NCBI GenBank assembly: GCA_039000515.1
Contig: JBCFYV010011164.1
Span: 49,796,036-49,860,035 of the forward strand
Reading direction: 5' to 3'
Source of the DNA: Timema cristinae
Lineage: Eukaryota > Arthropoda > Insecta > Phasmatodea > Timematidae
DNA: 64,000 nt
The notes beneath the pieces are model-generated. The model had not been told where the DNA came from and did not search any database. It was given only the letters and a program-made list of their open reading frames with translations. The first letter of the stretch is position 1. Every line of letters starts with the position of its first letter. This document shows, one piece after another, positions 36,135 to 46,413 of this stretch. A program made the position numbers and the translations under genes.

Positions 36135-37391
36135 GAAGTTATACTTCTTTAGGCGCGTTATGAAAATATGATGAGAGTGAAATTTTAAGATGCGCGCGCA
36201 TCACTGTAACACAAAAGTAACAGGTTGAAGTTAAACCGCTCATTAAGTCTCGAAAAAAAAAAGCTACCAACAAAATAGAAATAGAACCTCTGTTAGTCGC
36301 GCATGTTGGTACGCTCGTCGCCTCTGATCACTGTTTTCATGTATATAATATTTATCCACATGTTTCTAGTTTCTACATTCACAACACGTGTTTTAGTTTC
36401 ATACAAGTGCAAATTATATATGTGCTAATAAATTATATTCAGTAGTGATTTAAATTGAATATTTTGATTAATATTATTTACTATTCGTAAATATTAGTGA
36501 AAAAATTGTGCTTATAAACTTTTTCAAGTGCTACAATATAATTGAGGTTAACTATCCGTATGTATTATTTATTGATATAAATTAAAATATTATTTTTTTG
36601 TATTTATTTATATTATTAGTTTAAAGTTTAAGTTCCATTAATAAAACATTAACGTTTATAGAAACTTTAAAACTTATTTTAAAGTTATACTAACTGCCAT
36701 ATTTAGTGATGAGATGTATTTGGACTTGGAGGAATACAAACCTCTTTGGATCTAGACGAAGATTACACAGTTCGTAGTTTTGTTTTGTAATACTGCAAGA
36801 AATGCCATTGCGTTTTTGAATGTAAAAATCCAACAATAAAAGGTACGTAATTGTTTTGTTACCACTGTCTAAATTGAAACAAATTTGTGCTTGACATACG
36901 TTTTGTTATTTTAATTAATTCATTATTAATTGGAGTACAGTTATGTAACTAATTTTATTTTAAGCCAATACAATAATATGCCGCCATTTAAATTATTTGA
37001 AGTGACAATCATGATTTAATAGTTGCGCCTAATCTTGAGTGGTGGCAAATAAAAGGCGCAACTTTGCTCTCAAATTGCGCCTGCTCCTTTTAGTGAATAG
37101 GGATTTGGAACATATTTCAAACTTGCGCTGGCGCAACTATTTGCTCCCTTTGGTGAATCCAGGCCCAGTAGTGATTTAAATTGAATATTTTGATTAATAT
37201 TATTTACTATTCGTAAATATTAGTGAAAAAAATTGTGCTTATAGACTTTTTCAAGTGCTCCAATATAATTGAGGTTAACTATCCGTATGTATTATTTATT
37301 GATATAAATTAAAATATTATTTAACATAATTAATACTAAATATTATTAAATTATTTTTTATTTTTTAATGATGCCAAAGAAGTATAACTTC
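36135..37391. mobile_element. Possible 1.26-kb non-autonomous element with inverted ends and internal direct repeats
   Basis: The 16-mer GAAGTTATACTTCTTT at 36135-36150 recurs exactly as its reverse complement at 37376-37391, with GCGCG words just inside the left copy and just outside the right one. Inside lie two direct repeats of about 155 bp, at 36440-36595 and 37167-37321, that differ at only a few positions. Between them is sequence with repeated GCGCAACT-type words (about 37020-37150). No protein frame is present. It could be a MITE-like composite, a solo repeat array, or chance ends; no target duplication was found. Confidence 0.45.
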
Positions 37392-37872
37392 TCACGCGCG
37401 TACATAAGTACACACACCCATTTTTAATAAAATAAATGCATAATAAAATCCAATCATGACCATTTTTTACTCTTAGCTATCTCAAATCTGTAACCCGAAT
37501 CAATTTTCCTCCAGGATACTTTAAGGGCCACATTTTCGATGAGAATTTGGCCCGCGGACCACTAGTTGTACCCCAATGCCTTAGGCCATGCAACAACCGA
37601 ACTATGTCGGCATCAAACACCGATGCTAATTGTTCAATCTTTTCGCCAAAGATGTTTGTTGATCTATGATTTGCAGTCAGTGAAGTTTTGTGTGGATGTC
37701 CTATGAATAAATGCATCTCTAGCCTGTATTAAAATTTACGGTAATCGGTGGATGCATGAAAATGTTCCTGGCTTCATAAAAAAACGTTGCTGAGTTATCT
37801 AAAAAAAGTAATGAGCTGTGGACATGTACAAAAATCACAAAACCTCTGTCAGAACTGCCGCTGAGCGTTACT

Positions 37873-38130
37873 TATTTATTTATTTAGCACCACGTCTAAC
37901 TATGCGTTCGGGTATCTGTTTAAATAATAATTACGCTAATAGATTAGGAATTGATAAGGTTGAATTTAGAGGAAGTAAACCCGCATTTGCGTAAAGATAA
38001 AGTGGAAGATCATTTAGAAAAACCCACCCCCGGTTCACCCGACCATGATTCTAATCTTAAGCTCTCTGTTCTCTGCAGTTTAGTTCAACACAAAACTAGC
38101 GCGTTATTCAACTACACCATTGAGGCGGGT
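37873..38130 (-). mobile_element. SINE family A, full length, with near-perfect TSD
   Basis: The + strand runs TTTAGCACCACGTCTAACTA, GTTCGGGTATCTG, GAATTGATAAGGTTGAATTT, CGCATTTGCGTAAAGATAAA, then head words ending CATTGAGGCGGGT. Flanking words CTGAGCGTTACT (37861-37872) and CTGAGTGTTACT (38131-38142) agree at 11 of 12 positions. Confidence 0.88.
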
Positions 38131-38143
38131 CTGAGTGTTACTA

Positions 38144-38338
38144 CAGTAGCCCCATGTCTTCTTTGGTGCTGACTGACTGCTCACAGCTGACTTCTGAAAG
38201 TCAACATTTAGGTATATACCTAAATTTTGACTGTCAGAAATGACAGCTGCTAAACGCATGTTTTGTAAATCATATGGTTCGGCGTAGGGATACAACTGTG
38301 AGCTGTCAGTCAGCACCAAAAAAGCCATGGGACTACTG
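38144..38338. mobile_element. 195-bp foldback MITE flanked by TA (mariner/pogo type)
   Basis: The ends are CAGTAGCCCCATGTC and, reverse complemented, CAGTAGTCCCATGGC, each flanked by TA (38142-38143 and 38339-38340). Left arm words TTTGGTGCTGACTGAC and GCTCACA pair with the right arm, and an inner palindrome CATTTAGGTATATACCTAAA completes a long hairpin with one unpaired insert of about 50 bp on the right side. There is no coding sequence. CAGT ends and a TA target are typical of Tc1/mariner and pogo elements. It sits one base past the target duplication of the neighbouring SINE. Confidence 0.85.
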
Positions 38339-38454
38339 TACAAATCTTGCGAATAGGACAAGCAAGAAAGTTGGCTTGGGCTATGTTTCGTCTGAGTGCG
38401 ACGACCAGTACATAAACAGTTTACGACAGTTTGTGTTTGTTTGTATCGCGTGTG

Positions 38455-38556
38455 TGCGCCCGTTCGGGCTATAGGCTTACGAATATTTACACTATTGGTG
38501 GCACGATTAAGAAGGTAAAAGCCAGGTAAAATGTGCCCGCATTTTCGTGGAGTAAC
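38455..38556 (-). mobile_element. SINE family A fragment
   Basis: GCCCGTTCGGGCTATAGGCT followed by GTGCCCGCATTTTCGTGGAG is the reverse complement of the family A tail and body. The head is absent. Confidence 0.75.
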
Positions 38557-38934
38557 GCCTCAGGCCATGCTTGTCCAACCCTTAGCCCTTGAGTTATTTA
38601 TGTGCGGCCTACCAGCTTAAATTGAATTACATACTTGTATAGTTGCAGAAATAAACAACATATTATGTATTAGGCTCTTAGAGATGACATAAATGAGCGC
38701 TAGTTTTCAAATATTTTATTATAATTTACAGGTTCGTAAGAAAAATATTACTTGAAAATGTATGTATGTATGTGTTTGTTATTATGTTTGAGCATTACGT
38801 CCTATAAGTGCTATGTACGGCTTACTCTGTTTAATTTACATATAATATATTTGTTTATTATGTCGATTTTGAATTATATTATGAATATAATTTATTTTAA
38901 TTTATTAGAAATGCACTTTGGTTACAGTTTTTTT

Positions 38935-39167
38935 TAGCACCACGTCTTACTACCCGTTAGAATCATACGCTTCATGCTAATGTTTTAGAGATGAGGAAGG
39001 GTATATTTATAAGCAGTATACCCACATTTGCATAGATAGAGTGTTTAAAAAAATTAAACCACCCTTAGTAAACCCGACCGAGATTCGAGACTCGATCTCC
39101 CCGTCATCGGCAATCTATCCCACTGCAAGAGCACCGCGTTAGGCCACGCAGCCGCCGGAGCAGGTGG
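38935..39167 (-). mobile_element. SINE family A-like, full-length variant
   Basis: TTAGCACCACGTCTTACTAC at the tail, GATGAGGAAGGGTATATTTA in the body, GAGATTCGAGACTCGATCTC at box B and GCAGCCGCCGGAGCAGGTGG at the head. Confidence 0.85.
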
Positions 39168-39754
39168 TTATTTAATTGAAATTAAAAAAACACCAATATT
39201 TTACTAGAAAACCTATATGTTTAATGTGCAATCACAACGCTGTTTTGCATACGAAGTATTTTTTCCCCACCCTTCTCGTGCATAGTATGGATTTTGGTAA
39301 AAAAAAGCAATTTTTAGAAAATACAATCTTATTTATTGCGGCCAGCCTTGATAACATTTTACTATATTTTTAGTATTATTTCATAGAAAAGTGACAGCCG
39401 CAGATCACATGACTTGATGACATTGTTGTTGCTCTTGTAAATGTATAAAAAAAGGTTGCTTCATATTTAAATTGGACTGTAGTGTATCAGAGACGTGTGG
39501 GTGGGGGTTGGAGCACGACATTAGTAAGATAACTACTGGCCTGTGTCCCGTGACGTCCTTTAGCAATTTCACGGCGCATGGTTGGCAGGACCTGCCTGTG
39601 TCAAGTTGGTAATCGCTCAGCGGGGCGAGAAAACAGTTTTTCCTCGGGACATTAAGACTCGGTGACCTTTGATAGCGGTGCGCCTCAAAAAAAGGTAGAC
39701 AAGGCAAGGGATCAAGCCTATTTTAAAACTTTAAATTATTTCAAGAGGGATTAA

Positions 39755-39952
39755 GGTCCATTTTCACAGTCATAATTAGTACGCTCCAGTTTGGCGCTAC
39801 ACTAGTTACAAACGACACCTACCTACACCAGAATGGAATGGTCCAGTTTCAAATGTGAAACTATCCCATTCCATTCAAGTTTAGGTAGGTGTCGTCTTGT
39901 ATTTGTTATCGAGCCACACTTGAGGCGTGCTAAGTCTGGCTGAAACTGGCCC
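39755..39952. mobile_element. 198-bp foldback MITE with GGGCC ends at a TTAA site
   Basis: The left end GGTCCATTTTCACAGTC and the reverse complement of the right end GGGCCAGTTTCAGCCAG start arms of about 95 bp. They also share CGACACCTACCTA and GAATGGAATGG. Both ends abut TTAA (39751-39754 and 39953-39956), which could be a TTAA duplication (piggyBac type) or a TTA/TAA duplication (PIF/Harbinger type). The GGGCC...GTTTCA end is more like the latter. No coding capacity. Confidence 0.82.
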
Positions 39953-40139
39953 TTAATCATCTCCTGTTAGTGGGACTGAACTACGGGCCCACGCAGGTGA
40001 TGTAAGTTACAGGTGCAGCGACATTACTACCGATACAACACACCTACCCCTTGCGCCCATTTCATAGGATACCATAACAATGAGTATCAACCAGAATCGA
40101 ACCGGAGTCGTATGGCCAATCAATGCAGCCACGGGGAGG

Positions 40140-40980
40140 AGTGTTCTAAGTTAGTTATTTAGTAAGTCGTATTTCTTATGTTTAGAAAGTGAATAGTAAA
40201 TACATATTACAAAATATATCAATTTGTGCCTTGTGAATTATGGCTTCATACTAACATAGTTCATCCGTATAAAGTAGGCCTACACAGCGGTGTTCCTTGT
40301 CAAATATTATGTCATGAAAGTGCAAGTAAATATTTCAAAATCTATATCGGTGTGTACGCGTAACCTCCAAGCGAATGTGGGTACACTTCCTTTAAACCTA
40401 ACTTACTCATCCCTTCCCTCGCAGTGTAAATATGCTGATAGCATAACCCTATGAAGAAAAAAGTTTCATATCTTTAATGGAAGGCATCTTTGTTTTGTAC
40501 ACTTAGTATTAAATTAATTTCGTTACATATGTGTGCGTATTTGTGTAGCTTCGTTAAATTCCTCAGCAAAACAATTGCATCTGCTTGCTCTAGATTAGAA
40601 TCGAAGTGAGAACCGTAGGTGAAAGTTCTCGACTTGGCGATCAGTAGGCTACAAACGTGTGTTACACAACATATCATAAAACTGGGAGTGTTTGTTTCAC
40701 TAAACGCTGTAAATGGACAACATAATTTGTATGCTAAACAGGTACTTCCTTAAAGATACGCTTGGCTGAAAAGAACATGCGTAACAGTAGCAAGGCTAAT
40801 TCACACCTTCCCTGAACGCAACATAAATATACTTGGCTCATTTTTTGTTTAAAACTATCAAAGCTGATTCACACGTTGGCGAACTAACCAAAAATAAGAT
40901 GGTAAGCAATGTATCAAAGTACCATTTCTACTTTACACTTTCGTTGAACCAATAAAACAGAAATAACTTATATATTTGTG
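40140..40980. other. Noncoding stretch
   Basis: No gene or clear repeat is seen. A tRNA-like box B (reverse complement CGGTTCGATTC) lies just before it at about 40090-40110. Confidence 0.4.
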
Positions 40981-40988
40981 TGGCTGGA

Positions 40989-42215
40989 TTATCTTCCGTT
41001 ATATCCTCCTGGGTAATTTACTGCTTCATATTGTCTTCCGTTATATCCTCCTTGGTAATTTACTGCTTCATATTATCTTCCGTTATATCCTCCTTGGTAA
41101 TTTACTGCTTCATATTATCTTCCGTTATATCCTCCTGGGTAATTTACTGCTTCATATTATCTTCCGTTATATCCTCCTGGGTAATTTACTGCTTCATATT
41201 GTCTTCCGTTATATCCTCCTTGGTAATTTACTGCTTCATATTGTCTTCCATTATATCCTCCTTGGTAATTTACTGCTTCATATTGTCTTCCGTTATATCC
41301 TCCTTGGTAATTTACTGCTTCATATTGTCTTCCGTTATATCCTCCTTGGTAATTTACTGCTTCATATTGTCTTCCGTTATATCCTCCTTGGTAATTTACT
41401 GCTTCATATTATCTTCCGTTATATCCTCCTTGGTAATTTACTGCTTCATATTATCTTCCGTTATATCCTCCTGGGTAATTTACTGCTTCATATTATCTTC
41501 CGTTATATCCTCCTGGGTAATTTACTGCTTCATATTGTCTTCCGTTATATCCTCCTTGGTAATTTACTGCTTCATATTGTCTTCCATTATATCCTCCTTG
41601 GTAATTTACTGCTTCATATTGTCTTCCGTTATATCCTCCTTGGTAATTTACTGCTTCATATTGTCTTCCGTTATATCCTCCTTGGTAATTTACTGCTTCA
41701 TATTGTCTTCCGTTATATCCTCCTTGGTAATTTACTGCTTCATATTGTCTTCCATTATATCCTCCTTGGTAATTTACTGCTTCATATTGTCTTCCGTTAT
41801 ATCCTCCTTGGTAATTTACTGCTTCATATTGTCTTCCGTTATATCCTCCTTGGTAATTTACTGCTTCATATTGTCTTCCGTTATATCCTCCTGGGTAATT
41901 TACTGCTTCATATTATCTTCCGTTATATCCTCCTGGGCAATTTACTGCTTCATATTGTCTTCCGTTATATCCTCCTTGGTAATTTACTGCTTCATATTAT
42001 CTTCCGTTATATCCTCCTTGGTAATTTACTGCTTCATATTATCTTCCGTTATATCCTCCTGGGTAATTTACTGCTTCATATTATCTTCCGTTATATCCTC
42101 CTGGGTAATTTACTGCTTCATATTGTCTTCCGTTATATCCTCCTTGGTAATTTACTGCTTCATATTGTCTTCCGTTATATCCTCCTTGGTAATTTACTGC
42201 TTCATATTGTCTTCC
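40989..42215. repeat. Minisatellite, 29 complete 42-bp units plus a partial unit
   Basis: Every unit is exactly 42 bp, of the form TTRTCTTCCRTTATATCCTC then CTKGGTAATTTACTGCTTCATA, with no indels across 1,218 bp. Three positions vary repeatedly: R at the third base, R at base 10 and K at base 23. Because 42 is a multiple of three, two + frames stay open throughout (14-residue repeats around FRYILLGNLLLHIV and SSVISSLVIYCFIL). These open frames are by-products of the period. On the minus strand a third frame reads GRQYEAVNYQGGYN, but 11 of the 29 units carry a stop in it. There is no sign of a splice site, promoter or flanking exon, so a coding role is unproven. Confidence 0.95.
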
Positions 42216-42342
42216 TGTTCTCTCCCATATAATACATTCTACTTGTTCATTTCCAATAGGTATTATCCTGGGACTCTGGTCATTTCCTTTGGACATCCTC
42301 CTTGTTTATTTTCAATATATTATATCTATATTGTTTTTTTAC

Positions 42343-42515
42343 TGCGTCTCACTACCCGTTCGGCTCGTAAACATAAATTACATATTAATTACGCTAATGT
42401 GAAAGAGATGCGGAAAGTATTATTTTATAGGACATGTACCAGCATTTTCACGAAGAAAAACCGCCCTAAGTACACTCGGAAGGAATTCGAACCCCAACCT
42501 CCCAGTCAACGTCGC
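42343..42515 (-). mobile_element. SINE family A fragment between two minisatellites
   Basis: CTGCGTCTCACTACCCGTTC, ACATATTAATTACGCTAATG and GGAATTCGAACCCCAACCTC follow the family A tail, body and box B in reverse complement. Confidence 0.82.
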
Positions 42516-42554
42516 TGGTTCCTCCATGATTGATGATTGTTTAGTACTTATCTA

Positions 42555-43226
42555 ATATATATATATATAATCCTCCAGGGATCCTCTAGAGGAGAGCTGA
42601 TGGCTGAGAGAGCAAATCTTCTCTGGGCCCCCCAAAGCTCAAACATCTCTACCAAGTATTGCCACAGTCACATATATATAATCCTCCAGGGATCCCCTAG
42701 AGGAGAGCTGATGGCTGAGAGAGCAAATCTTCTCTGGGCCCCCCAAAGCTCAAACATCTCTACCAAGTATTGCCGCAGTCACATATATATAATCCTCCAG
42801 GGATCCCCTAGAGGAGAGCTGATGGCTGAGAGAGCAAATCTTCTCTGGGCCCCCCAAAGCTCAAACATCTCTACCAAGTATTGCCGCAGTCACATATATA
42901 TAATCCTCCAGGGATCCCCTAGAGGAGAGCTGATGGCTGAGAGAGCAAATCTTCTCTGGGCCCCCCAAAGCTCAAACATCTCTACCAAGTATTGCCGCAG
43001 TCACATATATATAATCCTCCAGGGATCCCCTAGAGAGAGCTGATGGCTGAGAGAGCAAATCTTCTCTGGGCCCCCCAAAGCTCAAACATCTCTACCAAGT
43101 ATTGCCGCAGTCACATATATATAATCCTCCAGGGATCCCCTAGAGGAGAGCTGATGGCTAAGAGAGCAAATCTTCTCTGGGCCCCCCAAAGCTCAAACAT
43201 CTCTACCAAGTATTAACGCAGTCACA
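42555..43226. repeat. Minisatellite, six 111-bp units
   Basis: Units start with TCCTCCAGGGATCC at 42571, 42682, 42793, 42904, 43015 and 43125. They contain GAGAGCTGATGGCTGAGAGA, CTTCTCTGGGCCCCCCAAAG and CATCTCTACCAAGTATTG and are joined by CACATATATATAA. They are nearly identical; unit 5 lacks one G, making its length 110. The open frame over the first five units is a consequence of 111 being divisible by three, and the lost base ends it. Confidence 0.95.
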
Positions 43227-44870
43227 TCAAACGTGGATGAAAGGCAAATTTTGTGTTATTTTTTGTTTTTACCACATATTTACCGACCCCTGTTCTCTTC
43301 AAGGAGGGGAGCATTGTAAAAATTAAAATAAAAGGCTCCGCATCAATATTACCATGGTTCAATTTTTGAAAAAGACTGGACTGCCGATGATGGATAGAAT
43401 GGGATTTTATTTCTGGTTGGTGTACTGAGGATGTTTTTTCTAAATGGTTTCTTAATCTCTTTCTCTCTCTCTCTCTCTCTCTCCACACAAATCCAGCTAC
43501 GTTTTAATTAATTTTTTCCGCCTTCCACATCCTGACCATATTAGTGTAAATATTCGGATAGTTAGAACGGAATCACTAAAAGAAAAAACATAAAAAACTT
43601 TGATATTTAATATTTCATGTACAGTTTGATGTAGCCAACGTTGGATAAAATAGTGCATACGTTCCAATGTGTTTATTTACTGTAAACCTTCTAGTTTACA
43701 ACAATAAAAAGGCCAACATTCAGTTGAAGAAGAAATTACATAAATGTTAGTCAAGTGTGAAAGATTGTGTCAAGCTAATTAATCAATAGCCCAAGGAAGG
43801 CACGTATTAAAATAGTTGAAACGCAACAACTTCGTTTACACTTAAAGATCGTTATTTGTTTCTACTATGGTGCAGCTTATATCACTAGGGCGATAGGCAC
43901 GGTAATAATGTAGGCTTTTACCGCGAACGGAGTTTACTGAACATAGGGTAAATACTATATTAATATAAAATTACAAAGCACAATAATTATTTAATTGTTG
44001 TTTTTTTGCCGAGGCCTCTGGGAGCTCCTGATATTCTCCAATGGCCCTACAATGCAGTTCATGGAAACAAAGAGTAGACCACACACGGTTATCTCAGGAA
44101 CCCACAGCTCATTGAAACTCAAACTCTACGGCTTGCCACAGAGGACAGAAAGTGGTTGTTTTTTCAACTCGTTCCAAACAGACCAAGAGTTCCCCGTTTC
44201 GGTACATTTTGATTGATTCAGACTGGGAGTCTCCACGTGCGTACCGATCCGTTACGCTGCCTGATCAAGGTGTGAATCAAGCCTTGGCATCTATCGTTCT
44301 TCTGAGCAGCATTCATTACTGTAGCTCCAGCAAGGAAAGGGAGATTCGATGGAACCTATTCAAGAGATATTGACAGCCCCACGATGGGTTGATACCACAA
44401 GCCCGGGGCTCTGATGAGATTCCCCTCTCAGTTCGTTCACCCCGGACCATCCGTCATTCAAAACTCGCTGAAGAATCGGAGTCGACTCAACTTCGGGCTG
44501 GTGTTTATAAGCTCAACGCTTGTTAGTGAGGCCACTGACACTCGCCCAACAAATACTTCGAGAGCGGACTTGCGCACGTGGTCGAGAGCATACTAAAACC
44601 TTGTGTTGTTTTTTATAGCTGTACCAACACAACACAAGTGTTAGTAACGATTCCTAGCTGAAGGAGTGAGATGGTTGATTAAATAAGGCCATAAGGTAAT
44701 ACAAAGTTAAGGAAACAGGTAGGTAAAAAAGAGGAAGGGGGGGGGGGCGGTGAAGTCACGTTACACATTTTCAGGACGACAGATTTTATGCTATCCAAGA
44801 TAATATCAAGATCCTAACTAATAGTTTTTTTTAAATTACATTTAAACATGACAGCTACAAATTTTGACTA
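43227..44870. other. Noncoding stretch with (CT)n microsatellite and a GC-richer block
   Basis: A CT run lies at about 43452-43484. Between about 43.99 and 44.59 kb the sequence is GC-richer than its flanks, with several overlapping short open frames on the + strand (for example one reading WELLIFSNGPTMQFMETKSR). None is recognised, and splice-bounded coding could not be shown. A G homopolymer lies near 44729. Confidence 0.4.
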
Positions 44871-45310
44871 TGGCAGCCCCCGAGTACGTTTTGTGCAGCC
44901 CACCTACTTCAATTTGCAGAAATAAACACAAAATTAGGCTTTTGTAGCTGACGTAAATGCTCGCTAACTCCCATGTAGTTTCCAGAATCTTAATTATAAT
45001 GTTACTTGTGTGTTATAATGATACGGGATTGTATTTGATATATTGCCCTGTTGTTTATGATGATGAGCGTGCATGCCTTACTGCGCACTTGTACACGGTG
45101 ATGTGATCTGATTATATGTGGTACTTATAATTATTAAATGAGCGAGACTTTTGATGTTGTACACGATTTATTTATACGATTACACCTTCGGTACTGAAGA
45201 TATGATAAATGACACGGTTTTTGTTAAATTACGGATTGTTTTTGTGTGATATTACACTTTCCACGTTGAGTACTGTGTGCTGTGTAGATTTGTGTTACTA
45301 TCATGGATTC
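44871..45310. repeat. Dispersed repeat R, copy 1, left part
   Basis: Words GCATGCCTTACTGCGCACTT, CTTTTGATGTTGTACACG, TTACGGATTGTTTTT and ATGGATTC recur in the same order at 63145-63660. The first part (GCAGAAATAAACA, GACGTAAATG, AGCGCTA/CGCTAACT) also resembles 38590-38720, so the family has other relatives here. The right part of this copy lies at 49983-50340, separated by an inserted LINE. Confidence 0.78.
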
Positions 45311-46413
45311 GCCGTGAGGCTGTTGCCCGACCCAGAATATCTCCAAACTGACAGAAGTGCCAATCTAGTTCATCAGAGAAAGGGCTGATTTATTGTCACT
45401 GTCGTGACTCTTAACCTCGTCAATGATTAATTAATTACCTGGTCAGTGAAATCAATGAGATGAAGCTGTAAGAAAATTAAAGAAGTATTAATACATATTA
45501 CATTATGAGGAAAGACTTTCTTTTGTTGGGATAGGGTAGGTTGGTACAATAGGAATGATCACTTGTGGGTGATAGCGTAACGTGAGTCCGATAATGGAAT
45601 TGGAAGGATTTTCTTCTTGGGGGTTTGGTCCGGAGGCGATAGATACATTTCTATTCCCTATCTGGGACCGACAACGGCGCCAGTATTATCCTCTTAACTC
45701 GTAAAGAACCTAGTCGGTTATCCCAGTGGCGTCCGGCCGTGACAAAGGTATTAATGGCATGAAATAAACGATTTGTGCGTGAAGGTCTGGTTTAGGTTTG
45801 GATCAAGGATAGGATAAGTTAAGTGGTGAGGTTGTCGGCGATTCTACTGTCGGTCTGGCGTAGTTTATTGTCAAGTGTTGGTAAATTTTTATTCTATTAG
45901 GAATGTTACATATAGGTTTTTTTGTTTTATAATTTTTTTTTCCTTCTAGAATTATCAACTAGGGATTTTATAATTGTTTTAATTTTCTTTTTTTATGTTT
46001 TAGTTTATATTTGACATTTATATATAATAAATAGATGCTCAACTACGCCAGCCTGGGTCGTTTACGGTGTCGTGGTTCAGTTGGATCCTACTGTCTGAGT
46101 CCTCTAACAAGTTCGTTCTCGTACGTTTCAGTCTGGTCGTAGAACTTTTTGTTTTTGTCCTGATATATTTCTTGTAGTTGGCGGCAGTTTGTCATCGTGT
46201 GTATGTCAGCATTACTAGTGCGTCTGTTTGCCCCTGTAAATGTCCTTAAGATTTTGTTTTGTACTACCTGAAGTTTGCGAGCGTTTGTTACTACACAATT
46301 ATAAAAGATGATGGGTTGAATTATCTTCTTGTATAGTAGTATTTATTGGGAATTGAGAGTTGCCCCCTTTGAACAGTGAGTTTAGTTGTATGAATTTAGC
46401 CATTACTTTACTA

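Noticed and set aside
36440..37321. The 155-bp direct repeats as LTRs of a retrotransposon
   Set aside because: No TG...CA ends, primer-binding site, polypurine tract or gag/pol sequence lies between them, and the internal part is only about 570 bp.
39405..39707. 100-residue minus-strand frame as a gene
   Set aside because: No recognisable motif; its right border overlaps dispersed repeat words shared with 60.4 kb.
40976..42533. Two long open frames (418 and 517 residues) with 14-residue hydrophobic repeats, as a membrane-protein gene
   Set aside because: They exist because a 42-bp unit without stops is repeated without indels. Two frames are open at once, substitutions are not biased to silent positions, and no exon borders or start context support translation.
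42575..42595. GGATCCTCTAGAG as cloning-vector polylinker contamination
   Set aside because: Only one array unit has this exact word; the others read GGATCCCCTAGAGG and the flanks are not vector-like. It is a chance variant in a natural repeat.
42537..43043. 168-residue open frame over the 111-bp array as a gene
   Set aside because: It follows from 111 being divisible by three, and it breaks at the unit that lost one base.
40989..43226. CRISPR-like array
   Set aside because: Repeats are directly adjacent without unique spacers, in a eukaryotic genome; these are minisatellites.
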